Assembly: GCA_050252335.1 (NCBI GenBank)
Contig: JBFWLB010000032.1
Location: 1-31,958 of the forward strand
Length of the DNA stretch: 31,958 nucleotides
From: Berkiella_A sp050252335
GTDB lineage: Bacteria; Pseudomonadota; Gammaproteobacteria; Berkiellales; Berkiellaceae
Direction of reading: 5' to 3'
Position numbers and translations under genes: made by a program. Every line of letters starts with the position of its first letter. The stretch's first letter is position 1. The notes beneath the pieces are model-generated. The model saw only the letters and a list, made by a program, of their open reading frames with translations. It ran no database searches and was not told where the DNA came from. Positions 24,301 to 31,805 of this stretch are shown piece after piece.

Positions 24301-25223
24301 TTGTTGATTTGGAAAAGGTAATCATTCCGACGACTTTTGTTGCTGCAATAACAGATGATGTGGCTATCAAAGCAGTAGACATAGATAAAAATCCATTACT
24401 TAAAAAGCCACTTGAAATTAGAATTAAGCATTTAAATTACAAAACTAAAATTTTCAAGTCAATTCATGCGCAACTTGAGCCAATGGCCTATGGTTATCAT
24501 ATCAAAAATTTTGACCTGAATTTAATGAATTCTGTTTTACAATCTTCAGGTTACTGGCATTACTTATCTGGAAATAGCCAAGTTGATATTACAGGCACAA
24601 TGAATACTAACAATATTAGTGCGCTAATGAATGCTTTAGGAATGAAAGGAACGCTTAAAAAAGCTAAAGGTAGTATTGATTTTGCACTGAGCTGGGATGG
24701 TTATCCTTTTGATGTAAAATTGCCTTCATTAAGTGGTGAAATTAAATTTAATTTAAAAGATGGTGTTATTCAAGGATTGAATCCAGGATTTGGTAGAGTT
24801 TTAAGTTTGTTAAACATCGATAATATTCGTCGTCGACTTAATTTAGACTTTAGTGATGTCACCAAAGAAGGTATGACCTTTGATTCGCTTTCTGGTAGCA
24901 TTTATATGTTAGAGGGCGTTGTGCATTCTGATAAAGCGTTGTTAGAGTCAGCATCCGTTAAAATCGAAACAACATTGAGAACCAGTGTTAAAGATCAATA
25001 TTTAAATGGGCATTTAAATGTTATGCCTAATTTGACTGGCAGTTTGCCCATTGCTGCAGCCATTGCTGCAGGAAATCCTGCGGTAGGTGCTGCTGTTTGG
25101 GTAATGGATAAATTATTTGGAAAACAAATTCAAGAAATCAATCGTTATGAGTATCGCTTAATGGGTACTTGGGAAAATCCAAAAATTGAAGAAATGAATG
25201 TTAACAAATCTGTGAGGCGTTAG
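21360..25223 (+). CDS. yhdP: YhdP/AsmA-like intermembrane lipid-transport protein
   Basis: 1287 residues, close to E. coli YhdP (1266). A single N-terminal membrane anchor (about residues 16-37, ASGAIVLAASYGVMYFAIQ) is followed by a very long beta-rich periplasmic region of the AsmA/YhdP type (DUF3971), with the C-terminal AsmA-like block ALMNALGMKGTLKKAKGSID, SGEIKFNLKDGVIQGLNPGF and MGTWENPKIEEM. YhdP, with TamB and YdbH, moves phospholipid from inner to outer membrane in E. coli. It is coupled to rng (1-bp overlap) and followed after 3 bp by the nitrilase gene. Position and length fit the standard rng-yhdP order, so the identification is strong even though this family diverges fast. Confidence 0.92.
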   Translation: MKNKGITRKIINFSYKICASGAIVLAASYGVMYFAIQNHKTQYYIQERLAQQLPVSVHFDTLNFKWHGLYPGFSAKNVQISRLEKPFNEPADLVITEVHGYFNLPLFFWKNKSFINEVSLIGTQLNLETDDFINYHVKGLPQFDFSFGEKKAVSWIKHFRLQNSDVIIKHPKQNYVFTQTDVLFSLDQTESVLGHATYISEKPCFLNFRHYINAQNNAHHWAISAFGSLDSINDIIAAHNPELKDKFHVAGDVHAIAKIIQTPERTELHAQTNIKFFGASYGEKFLSSPVLEATVVAHKTSSSWNLATKALHVENVKLNNQPISNLDKVELLVEHQAQSEQDAIWHVQASHLPVVLIKEAKSFYHGALPDFDLTTGMINYLDLKLQSQQDVWKLLKCNADVEQLSARYLNDINIKHLSGLVAFEENKGRMRLNSKDVHFSKDKWFSQDLVFDRVDGLVFIENKENKTVLSSKQLNLTIDKADINAKFELAVPHLVENKNQSSPILDLAMDFENLPIASVNHYLPDKILHTELNEWLAHSLQSGTVQHGAVVFRGALHEFPFDKAEGIFQANARLVNMGFKFSPDWPQLDSDSIDVVFRNRAFYAQAGASMLMEVPIQKVEAVIPDLTAHPAVLDIKLSAKSQLPSGVNVVNHSPLKEKVGNNLSAFDLKGAMDLNLDLLIPLSKEKIHSDKEGIKVKGTVDTQDAELTFQQQNVTLKKVRGQTVFTENTISAKNLVGNLWGLPSEFSVNSELKEDSITHIHAKGLVDVSNVLSADDIFKKDISGVTEYSADFHVNGFNEEQSGNFVIYSDLKGVELALPAPFEKKKEDKFKIEIQGILQPDKIHHYMIHSPSYHLALSYNTEKAEQKEWLGGHLYCGTEALAKLRQDKNFLINGSIEHLDAKKIFDKIDTSQLKQSKSSPLVRPIIDLTVHALDILGLPIKDAKIEAQYDQALDNFQFYIQSEEVTGFITVPNEGSERTVVVDLEKVIIPTTFVAAITDDVAIKAVDIDKNPLLKKPLEIRIKHLNYKTKIFKSIHAQLEPMAYGYHIKNFDLNLMNSVLQSSGYWHYLSGNSQVDITGTMNTNNISALMNALGMKGTLKKAKGSIDFALSWDGYPFDVKLPSLSGEIKFNLKDGVIQGLNPGFGRVLSLLNIDNIRRRLNLDFSDVTKEGMTFDSLSGSIYMLEGVVHSDKALLESASVKIETTLRTSVKDQYLNGHLNVMPNLTGSLPIAAAIAAGNPAVGAAVWVMDKLFGKQIQEINRYEYRLMGTWENPKIEEMNVNKSVRR

Positions 25224-25226
25224 TCT

Positions 25227-26069
25227 GTGCAAAAGAATCATTCAAGTGACTGTATTATTGCATTGATTCAAGTTTCGACTATTACAAGTGTGGAAGAACA
25301 ACTTGAACGAGTCGAGTATTACTTGGCTAAAGCGCAGCAAGCGAAGGCGCAATTGGTTGTGTTGCCTGAAGAATTTTTGACGCTGCACTTAAGTCCTGTA
25401 GAGAAGTTAAGTTTGCAAGAAACTTTTGAAAAAGGAAGACTTCAGCAGAAGATAAAACAGCTGGCTCAAAAGTATAAATTATGGATTGTGGCGGGCACTT
25501 TGCCCATCAAAAGCGAAAACAAAGAGCGTTTCTATTCTTCTTGTCTTGTTTTTAGCCCCGAAGGTGAGATTAAAGCACGTTACGATAAAATTCATTTGTT
25601 TGATGTGGAAATTCAAGGTGGTAAAGAGACTTATTTAGAATCGGCTTATGTTATGCCTGGTAATAATATTGTTACACTGAAACTTCCTTTTGCGCATATC
25701 GGTTTAGCAATTTGCTATGACTTGCGCTTCCCTGAATTATTTCGCTCAATGGTTAATCGTGGTACAGATATTTTTATTTTGCCCTCTGCCTTTACCATTC
25801 GAACAGGTGAAAAACATTGGGAAACATTGATTAAAGCAAGAGCTATTGAAAACTTAAGTTTCTTTCTGGCTTGTAATCATGTTGGACTTAGAAAAAGTGG
25901 TGAGGGTACTTATGGGCATTCTATGGTTATTGATCCTTGGGGCGAGAAGATTGATGGCTTAATACAGAATGAGGGGATGGTAGTTGCTAGCCTTGATCTT
26001 CAGTCACAGAGAAAGTTACGTCAGAAATTTCCTGCGCTCAGTCATCAGCAGAAATTTATTAGTATTTAA
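25227..26069 (+). CDS. Nitrilase-superfamily amidase, Nit1-like
   Basis: 280 residues from GTG 25227, with GAGG 9 nt upstream inside the end of yhdP; no nearby ATG is better. The Glu-Lys-Cys triad is complete: Glu48 in VLPEEF, Lys121 in YDKIHLFD and Cys163 in AICYDLRFPE. RYDKIHLFDVEIQGG and GEGTYGHSMVIDPWG are typical of the Nit1 group, whose members hydrolyse deaminated glutathione (metabolite repair). The same gene sits between yhdP and tldD in Pseudomonas. Activity is predicted from family; other omega-amidase or carbamoylase substrates are possible but less likely. Confidence 0.9.
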   Translation: MQKNHSSDCIIALIQVSTITSVEEQLERVEYYLAKAQQAKAQLVVLPEEFLTLHLSPVEKLSLQETFEKGRLQQKIKQLAQKYKLWIVAGTLPIKSENKERFYSSCLVFSPEGEIKARYDKIHLFDVEIQGGKETYLESAYVMPGNNIVTLKLPFAHIGLAICYDLRFPELFRSMVNRGTDIFILPSAFTIRTGEKHWETLIKARAIENLSFFLACNHVGLRKSGEGTYGHSMVIDPWGEKIDGLIQNEGMVVASLDLQSQRKLRQKFPALSHQQKFISI

Positions 26070-26085
26070 ATTAGGATAAGTATTT

Positions 26086-27534
26086 ATGAATAGCTCATTG
26101 CAACAAGCAAAAAAAGGCATATTAGAGCCAGCGGGTTTGACAGAGACAGATCTGGAACGCGTTTTAGGAACGGTACTGGGTAGAGAAGTAGAATATGCTG
26201 ATTTATATTTTCAAAGTGCCCGTCACGAATCTTTTTCATTAGAAGATGGTATTGTGAAAGAAGGAAGTCATAGTATTGATCATGGTGTTGGTGTTCGTGC
26301 TATCAGTGGCGATCAAACAGGTTTTGCCTATTCAGATGATATTATTTTGCCTGCCTTAACTCAAGCCGCACAAGCTTCTTGCATGATTGCAAAAAGAGGT
26401 AAAGGAACCAGCGTTCAGGTTTGGAAAAGAAATGATCGATTATCACCGTTGTATGTACCAACCGATCCTATTTCGTCTATTACGGTAGATGAAAAAGTCG
26501 CTTTGTTGCGCAAATTAGACACTTATCTCAGAGCCAAAGATTCGCGCGTTAGTCAAGTTATGGTGAGTTTAAGTGGTGTTTTTGAAACTATTTTAGTCGT
26601 AGCCAGCGATGGTACTTTAGCTGCGGATATTCGACCTTTGGTTCGGTTAAATGTTTCAGTGGTTGTGACAGTTAATGATCGCCGTGAGACAGGTAGTTAT
26701 GGTGGTGGACAGCGTTCTGGTTATGAATATTTCCTGGAAGAGGATAGAGCTTTTGGCTATGCCGATGAAGCATTGCGCCAAGCACTCGTGAACTTGGAGG
26801 CAGATGAGGCTCCAGCCGGTACAATGCCAGTCGTTTTAGGCCCTGGTTGGCCTGGTGTATTATTGCATGAGGCAGTGGGGCATGGTTTGGAAGGGGATTT
26901 TAACCGCAAGGAAAGCTCTACTTTTAGTAATCGAATTGGAGAGCTGGTTGCCTCCCCGCTTTGTACCGTTGTTGATGATGGTACTTTGCTGAATCGTCGA
27001 GGTTCTCTGACCATAGATGATGAAGGCACACCCACACAAAGAACGGTTTTGATTGAGAATGGCATTCTCAAAGGCTATATGCAAGACAAACTAAATGCAA
27101 AACTGATGAAACAAGCACCTACGGGCAATGGCAGAAGAGAATCTTTTGGCCATGTCACAATGCCGCGTATGACAAATACCTTTATGTTACCTGGGAATCA
27201 TACACCGGAAGAAATTATTGCCTCTGTAGAGAAAGGTTTGTATGCCGTAAGCTTTAGTGGAGGTTCTGTCGATATTACCTCTGGTAAGTTTGTATTCTCT
27301 GCAAATGAAGCCTATTTGATTGAAAATGGTAAAATTACCAGACCCGTTAAAGGTGCTACTTTGATTGGAGATGGGCCTGAAGTAATGTCGCGTATTAGTA
27401 TGGTGGGTAATGATCTTCAATTAGATTCAGGTATTGGAACTTGCGGTAAAGAAGGGCAAAGTGTCCCTGTTGGGGTTGGGCAGCCTACCTTGAAAGTAAA
27501 TGACATGACCGTTGGTGGCACAAAGCGATCTTAG
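26086..27534 (+). CDS. tldD: Metalloprotease subunit TldD
   Basis: 482 residues, with AGGA 9 nt before the ATG. The zinc motif HEAVGH (261-266, the TldD form HExxxH) is in VLLHEAVGHGLEGD. GPEVMSRISMVGNDL and GIGTCGKEGQSVPVGVGQP near the C-terminus are invariant family blocks. TldD forms a heterodimer with TldE/PmbA; it degrades unfolded peptides and in E. coli matures microcin B17 and destroys the CcdA antitoxin. Its partner gene pmbA lies 452 bp downstream; yjgA, which usually lies between them in other gammaproteobacteria, is absent and replaced by repeats. No RiPP precursor is recognised nearby. Confidence 0.97.
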   Translation: MNSSLQQAKKGILEPAGLTETDLERVLGTVLGREVEYADLYFQSARHESFSLEDGIVKEGSHSIDHGVGVRAISGDQTGFAYSDDIILPALTQAAQASCMIAKRGKGTSVQVWKRNDRLSPLYVPTDPISSITVDEKVALLRKLDTYLRAKDSRVSQVMVSLSGVFETILVVASDGTLAADIRPLVRLNVSVVVTVNDRRETGSYGGGQRSGYEYFLEEDRAFGYADEALRQALVNLEADEAPAGTMPVVLGPGWPGVLLHEAVGHGLEGDFNRKESSTFSNRIGELVASPLCTVVDDGTLLNRRGSLTIDDEGTPTQRTVLIENGILKGYMQDKLNAKLMKQAPTGNGRRESFGHVTMPRMTNTFMLPGNHTPEEIIASVEKGLYAVSFSGGSVDITSGKFVFSANEAYLIENGKITRPVKGATLIGDGPEVMSRISMVGNDLQLDSGIGTCGKEGQSVPVGVGQPTLKVNDMTVGGTKRS

Positions 27535-27634
27535 TCTTTGGTATTGCTATCAATTGTTAATAATGACCAACCCGTAAGGTGAATCATAATACCTCATTTT
27601 GTGCTTTTGTTGTGTTGTGAGGGAATAGCACTTT

Positions 27635-27658
27635 CCCTCTCCTAAAATTAGGAGAGGG
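27635..27658. terminator. Perfect 11-bp palindrome after tldD
   Basis: CCCTCTCCTAA (27635-27645) pairs with TTAGGAGAGGG (27648-27658) around two bases. It lies 100 bp after the tldD stop. No T-run follows on either strand. It may end the rng-yhdP-nit-tldD transcript, or be a dispersed palindromic repeat; similar CCCTCTCC...GGAGAGGG palindromes are widespread in bacteria. Confidence 0.45.
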
Positions 27659-27730
27659 ACGAGCAAGCACATAGATAGATGTAAATGAGCGGTGCAAAAA
27701 GATCTGCCACAAAGGCTCAATGAAAAATGG

Positions 27731-27928
27731 TTTTTATGAGCGAAGCGAATAAGATCCCACTTTGTAAAGGGGGACGGTGCGTAGCACCAGGGGGATTTAT
27801 ACCACAAATGAAAGTCAAAACAGCTAAATCCCTCTTGCGCTGCGCGCTTTCTCCCTTTACAAAAGTGAGAAAATTGATTCGCTTGCGCTCATCGGCAATT
27901 CTATTAAAAGCTAATATTACACTGCACT
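27731..27928 (+). repeat. Interspersed palindromic (MITE/REP-like) repeat, copy A
   Basis: About 198 bp, almost the reverse complement of copy B (29890-30097). Each copy is itself an imperfect palindrome: ATGAGCGAAGCGAAT ... CACTTTGTAAAGGGGGAC at the left is mirrored by CTCCCTTTACAAAAGTG ... GATTCGCTTGCGCTCAT at the right. Small perfect hairpins lie inside (GGTGCGTAGCACC). It has no coding content of its own. The ends carry an AATATTACACTG motif shared between copies. Confidence 0.7.
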
Positions 27929-27986
27929 AATAACTTAAAATGGATTACCTCGTTGTGATTCAGTATATTTAAAAACAGGAAACACT

Positions 27987-29342
27987 ATGACAGCATCATT
28001 ACCCAGCAAATTATCAGAACTTGTCGATGAAAAAAAATATCAGAAAATTGTTGCTGATATGCTTGCTATTGCCAAACAAAAGGGTGCAGAACAAACAGAA
28101 GTTGCTGCCTTTTTTCAGCAAGGTTTGTCTATTAATGTAAGGCAACAAAAGGTAGAAACTTTAGAGTTTAATCGTGATAAAGCGGTTGGCATAACGGTTT
28201 ATATTGATAAAAGAAAGGCATCTGTAAGCACAACCGATATTTCACAAGCCTCTATCGAATCAGCAGTGCAAAAAGCCATAGACTTAGCAAAATATACTGA
28301 AAAAGATGATTGTGCTGGTTTGGCAGAAAAAGAAGACTTAGCAAAGCACTATCCTGATTTAAAATTATACCACCCTTGGGATGTGAGTATTGAAGAGTGT
28401 ATAGAGCGAACAAAGGCGTGTGAACAGTCTGCTTTATCTTATGATGATCGTATTAGTAATAGCGAAGGTGCAAGTTTTAGCTCTAATCAAGGCTACCATA
28501 TTCATGCAAATTCAGATGGTTTTATGGGAAGTTACCCTACGAGTCGCCATAGTTTATCCTGTGTTGTGATTGCAAAGGGTAATGATAATATGGTGCGCGA
28601 TTATGATTATACAGTTTCCAGAAAGGCAGAAGGCTTAGAAGAGGCGTCGCAGATCGGTAAAAATGCAGCAAAACGCACGGTTGATCGCATGAATGCACGC
28701 AAAATACCAACAGGGAAAGTAGCCGTTATCTATGATGCTCGTATGGCACAGTCTTTGATTGGTTCATTCTTGAGTGCAATTTCAGGTGGCCCGTTATTTA
28801 GAAAAACATCCTTTTTACTAGATAGCATGGGCAAGCAGATCTTCCCTTCTCATATCAGCTTAGAGGAAAAGCCACATTTATTGGAGGCATTGGGCAGTGC
28901 GCCTTATGATGGTAATGGTGTGGCAACGCGAGATAAATTTTTTCTAAAAGACGGACGCGTTGAAAATTATGTATTAGGTGCTTACTCTGCACGAAAGCTG
29001 AAGATGAAAAATACAGGAAATGCGGGTGGCGTTCATAACTTGCATATTAGTACGAGTGATCAAGATTTAGCCTCATTATGTAAAGAAATGGGTACAGGAT
29101 TTCTCGTCACAGAATTGATGGGACAGGGTGTCAATATGGTCACGGGCGATTATTCACGTGGAGCAAGTGGTTATTGGATTGAAAATGGTGAAATTCAATT
29201 CCCTGTGCATGAAGTAACCGTTGCGGCAAATTTAAAAGATGTCTTTAAGAATATTGTTAAAGTGGGTAATGATATTGAAAGAAGAGGTAATATTCTCACA
29301 GGTTCTATTTTGATAGAAAGTATGATGGTGGCAGGAACTTAA
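27987..29342 (+). CDS. pmbA: Metalloprotease subunit TldE (PmbA)
   Basis: 451 residues, with AGGA 6 nt before the ATG. ETLEFNRDKAVGITVY in the N-terminal part, the NSEGASFSSNQG block and LMGQGVNMVTGDYSRGASGYWIENG near the C-terminus are typical of PmbA. PmbA lacks the HExxxH of TldD and acts as its non-catalytic partner in the TldD-TldE protease. The gene sits between two inverted copies of an interspersed repeat, which may have moved or may allow inversion of this segment. It is separated from tldD by repeats and may have its own transcript. It ends just before a short palindrome and a strong stem-loop. Confidence 0.97.
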   Translation: MTASLPSKLSELVDEKKYQKIVADMLAIAKQKGAEQTEVAAFFQQGLSINVRQQKVETLEFNRDKAVGITVYIDKRKASVSTTDISQASIESAVQKAIDLAKYTEKDDCAGLAEKEDLAKHYPDLKLYHPWDVSIEECIERTKACEQSALSYDDRISNSEGASFSSNQGYHIHANSDGFMGSYPTSRHSLSCVVIAKGNDNMVRDYDYTVSRKAEGLEEASQIGKNAAKRTVDRMNARKIPTGKVAVIYDARMAQSLIGSFLSAISGGPLFRKTSFLLDSMGKQIFPSHISLEEKPHLLEALGSAPYDGNGVATRDKFFLKDGRVENYVLGAYSARKLKMKNTGNAGGVHNLHISTSDQDLASLCKEMGTGFLVTELMGQGVNMVTGDYSRGASGYWIENGEIQFPVHEVTVAANLKDVFKNIVKVGNDIERRGNILTGSILIESMMVAGT

Positions 29343-29345
29343 AAC

Positions 29346-29369
29346 CTGTCTCAAAAATGCCATTTTTTC
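29346..29369. repeat. Short palindromic repeat, copy 2 (after pmbA)
   Basis: CTGTCTCAAAAATGCCATTT matches the segment after mreB (19659-19681), with one change (C for T). The core AAAAATG-C-CATTTTT is palindromic. It begins 3 bp after the pmbA stop. Confidence 0.4.
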
Positions 29370-29383
29370 TAATATTTTTTATA

Positions 29384-29420
29384 AAAATAATGCTTAAGCG
29401 ATTCTCTTAAGCATTATTTT
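29384..29420. terminator. Bidirectional-type stem-loop between pmbA and a small convergent gene
   Basis: A perfect 15-bp stem pairs 29384-29398 (AAAATAATGCTTAAG) with 29406-29420 (CTTAAGCATTATTTT) around a 7-nt loop. The A-run and T-run on its two sides are the pattern of a shared terminator. It lies 42 bp after the pmbA stop and 22 bp after the stop of the minus-strand gene at 29442. Confidence 0.65.
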
Positions 29421-29441
29421 GAATGACTACATAAAATGATT

Positions 29442-29660
29442 TTAAGACAGAATAAAATAGGAAATAAACATATAAATAAGGCTGACAATGTTTGCATAAG
29501 GAATAGCAAGTGGCAAACTATAGGTCATTAAGAGCGATGCATATTCAGCTGAAAATGGCATGCTAAAAATACTGGTTTGAATAACATTTGCAAAAGCGAA
29601 TGTTGCTAATAATGTAAGCTTAAGATAAATAATGACCGCTTTCTTATCAAGTTCTCTCAT
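29442..29660 (-). CDS. Small two-helix membrane protein, unknown function
   Basis: 72 residues. After a short charged start (MRELDKKA) two hydrophobic segments follow: about residues 9-30 and 43-70, with IPYANIVSLIYMFISYFIL at the end. No family is recognised. AGAGGA sits directly before the ATG, which is closer than normal spacing, so the start is uncertain. A shared terminator-like stem-loop just beyond the stop supports a real gene. It is convergent with pmbA. Confidence 0.45.
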   Translation of the reverse strand: MRELDKKAVIIYLKLTLLATFAFANVIQTSIFSMPFSAEYASLLMTYSLPLAIPYANIVSLIYMFISYFILS

Positions 29661-30131
29661 TCCTCTTTGCCCCTAAAATTTAATTTCATCTAGTGTACGA
29701 GTCTAGAGATAATTTACCAAGCAGCAGGGGTATTACTGGCTACAAACATGCGATAAGCTGAAAACCAGTTTATGTGTAATTGCTCTTTTCTTATATCAAT
29801 AGCATTTTATCGTATTATTCTCTTCTTTTATCCTATCTTTATGGTCTATAAAAATTCAGTCACTTATAATCCCTGACCGTTATTAGATGCAGTAATCTTA
29901 GTTTTTAATAGAATTGCAGATGAGCGCAGCGAATCAGTTTCCTCACTTTTGTAAAGGGAGGAAGCGCGCAGCGCAAGAGGGATTTAGCTGTGTTGACTTT
30001 AATTTGTGGCATAAATCCCCCTGGTGCTACGCACCGTCCCCCTTTACAAAGTGGGATCTTATTCGCTTCACTCATAAAAACTAATATTACACTGTACTAG
30101 TGTAAAGAATTAAAGAGCCAGGTAAGACAAA
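29661..30131. other. Intergenic region upstream of the SidF/SidP-like gene
   Basis: 471 bp. The first 230 bp are AT-rich with no gene, RNA or clear promoter that I can support. The rest is mostly copy B of the palindromic repeat (29890-30097). At 30087-30105 the repeat end forms TTACACT-gtact-AGTGTAA, a perfect 7-bp-arm inverted repeat 26 bp before the ATG at 30132, which could serve as a protein-binding site. Confidence 0.5.
29890..30097 (-). repeat. Interspersed palindromic (MITE/REP-like) repeat, copy B (inverted)
   Basis: This is the reverse-complement copy of 27731-27928 with a few per cent differences over about 200 bp, including the CCCCCTGGTGCTACGCACC stretch and the CTTTACAAAGTGGGATCTTA stretch. 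The two copies flank pmbA in opposite orientations. Its right end runs to within about 35 bp of the SidF/SidP-like start and may supply part of that gene's upstream region. Confidence 0.7.
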
Positions 30132-31787
30132 ATGAAAATTGATATACGAAAAGAAGTCGCTTTTAGATATTTATTAGAAATAAAGAATTTTTTAATCTCT
30201 AACCCAATAACTGTTTCAAGCAATAAACCATGCTATCAATCACTCATAAATATATTGTTTGAAATATCAGAGATGAAGGATTCTTTTGAAAAAAATATTA
30301 AATATAAAAAACAATATACGAAATTACATGAAGCAATGGAAAGAGTTGCTAAATATGAATTAAAAAAAGAAAATAGAGAGCGCTCGCATGAATTAGATGC
30401 TTTGTTTGTTCAATTGTTTGAAAATGATTCCAAAGCACATGATTTTATAGCTAAGCAATTATTAGGCACTACTGTTGAGCACAATAAAGAAAAAATTAAA
30501 GAGAAATTAGTCGAAAACACCACTCATCCCAATAAAAAAACAAATATCGAGCATCCTGATAATCCAGTAAATGCTTTTGTCAGCAGTATGCTAGGTTATA
30601 AATATCATCCTTTAAAAAGAAATAATATACCCTATGTTGCTTTTAACGAGCAGCAACTACAACAGAATGCAAAATGTTTAAGAATAGGTGCTCAAACTCA
30701 AAAAAGTGGCACCATCAATCCAGTCTTTGAAAGATACTTGCTCGCAAATACAAGAAAAAATTCTCAGCAAGCATCAAGCCTACAGTTAGGGAAAAATCAA
30801 GATTTTGAATACGTTTATATTAATTTAATGAAGCGTGATCAAAAATCTCAAGATGCTAAGAAAACAGGTCTTTCTAAACAGATCGATAAATTTGTGCGAT
30901 ATTCTGAAGGAAGGCGAGCAACTGCATTAGAGCGACTCAATGAAAAAGAAGATTTAAATACAGCTGTTATTACGCTTCCTGCAGATAATGAGCTTCTGTT
31001 AGGAACTTTCAAAATGAGTAAAGGTTCTGCCAGTAATCTTGATGAAAATTGTAGGCTGGGCGATTTATTAGCTCAAATTAAAAGCAGTATTCAAAACAAT
31101 AGAAATGATTTCCATTTTTCAGACAAAGTGAAAAAAATATTATTTGGTGATACGTGTAATAATGGAATGATCGAAGAATTATTTGAAAGTGCTGCTGCTG
31201 ATATTGTAAAAGGCTTTGATAAAAATAAAACAAATGAAATTTTTATTGGGGATGAGGAGAGGAATGCACTGCTCTTTCATTTTATCAAAAGCAAATTAAC
31301 AAGTTATATTTTAAAAACGCTTAACCCAAAAGCCTATAATTTTACTTGTAAAGATGCGATTGATAGGGGTGCCATACATACTTTATGGTATCACTTTAAT
31401 CTTTTTTATGAGAAAGGTACGCCGATGAGCGAAGAGGAATTTTTGAAATATTTGGATGCGCCGGCTTTAATTGTTAAATACAGACCTTTGAATCATAATA
31501 GAAATTTAATTTGGAATACCCTTAAACATCGCGTGGAATCTGATGCAAAATTTAGACAGAGTCACTCATGGGCGATTGCATGGTTAAATAATAATGTGCC
31601 AGCCTCTCAATCACCGCTCTGTCTGAAAGAAGATGGATTAGATTCTGAAGTGCAAAGCAATCTATTGTTTATGTTGAAGAGAAAGCCACCGGCTGTTGTT
31701 AAAAATGTTAAAGCGATTACTAAAAAATCTATTGCGATGGGTTTTCAAATCTTGCATCAAGAGCAGCGGAGTATTCGCTGCTCTTGA
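30132..31787 (+). CDS. SidF/SidP-like CX5R phosphoinositide phosphatase candidate (type IV effector type)
   Basis: 551 residues; AGG lies about 10 nt before the ATG. Near the C-terminus CKDAIDR (406-412) is a CX5R phosphatase P-loop followed by GAIHTLWYHF, and then EEEFLKYLDAPALIVKYRPLNHNR with LIWNTL after it. From memory this block resembles the catalytic core of the Legionella effectors SidF and SidP, which remove phosphate from phosphoinositides on host vacuole membranes. Cys406 would be the nucleophile and Arg412 the phosphate binder. The first 150 residues are Lys/Glu-rich helices without a known domain; the middle has TAVITLPADNELLLGTFKMS. There is no signal peptide, so type IV (Dot/Icm) delivery is inferred. 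About 140 residues follow the P-loop; the tail (MLKRKPPAVVKNVKAITKKS) is basic and may bind membrane. Activity and host use are not shown. Confidence 0.72.
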   Translation: MKIDIRKEVAFRYLLEIKNFLISNPITVSSNKPCYQSLINILFEISEMKDSFEKNIKYKKQYTKLHEAMERVAKYELKKENRERSHELDALFVQLFENDSKAHDFIAKQLLGTTVEHNKEKIKEKLVENTTHPNKKTNIEHPDNPVNAFVSSMLGYKYHPLKRNNIPYVAFNEQQLQQNAKCLRIGAQTQKSGTINPVFERYLLANTRKNSQQASSLQLGKNQDFEYVYINLMKRDQKSQDAKKTGLSKQIDKFVRYSEGRRATALERLNEKEDLNTAVITLPADNELLLGTFKMSKGSASNLDENCRLGDLLAQIKSSIQNNRNDFHFSDKVKKILFGDTCNNGMIEELFESAAADIVKGFDKNKTNEIFIGDEERNALLFHFIKSKLTSYILKTLNPKAYNFTCKDAIDRGAIHTLWYHFNLFYEKGTPMSEEEFLKYLDAPALIVKYRPLNHNRNLIWNTLKHRVESDAKFRQSHSWAIAWLNNNVPASQSPLCLKEDGLDSEVQSNLLFMLKRKPPAVVKNVKAITKKSIAMGFQILHQEQRSIRCS

Positions 31788-31788
31788 T
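31756..31788. terminator. Perfect 13-bp hairpin spanning the stop codon of the SidF/SidP-like gene
   Basis: ATCAAGAGCAGCG (31756-31768) pairs with CGCTGCTCTTGAT (31776-31788) around 7 nt, and the TGA stop (31785-31787) lies in the second arm. It is followed by ATTGTG and not by a T-run. Convergent genes meet here, so it may serve both as a 3' end. Confidence 0.45.
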
Positions 31789-31805
31789 ATTGTGATTATG
31801 CGTGA

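Larger units (their letters stand above)
27535..27986. other. Repeat-filled gap between tldD and pmbA
   Basis: 452 bp without a supported gene, where yjgA usually lies. It holds a 24-bp palindrome (27635-27658) and copy A of the interspersed palindromic repeat (27731-27928). An open frame across the repeat at 27727-27930 is a by-product of the repeat sequence and not a gene. AGGA at 27977-27980 is the ribosome binding site of pmbA. Confidence 0.6.

Noticed and set aside
27727..27930. Open frame of 67 codons across the palindromic repeat
   Set aside because: The frame follows the repeat sequence itself, the inverted copy does not support conservation as protein, and there is no ribosome binding site.
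29661..29890. Search for a tRNA or small RNA in the AT-rich gap
   Set aside because: No cloverleaf, T-loop GTTCRA box or CCA end, and no clear promoter-terminator pair could be found.
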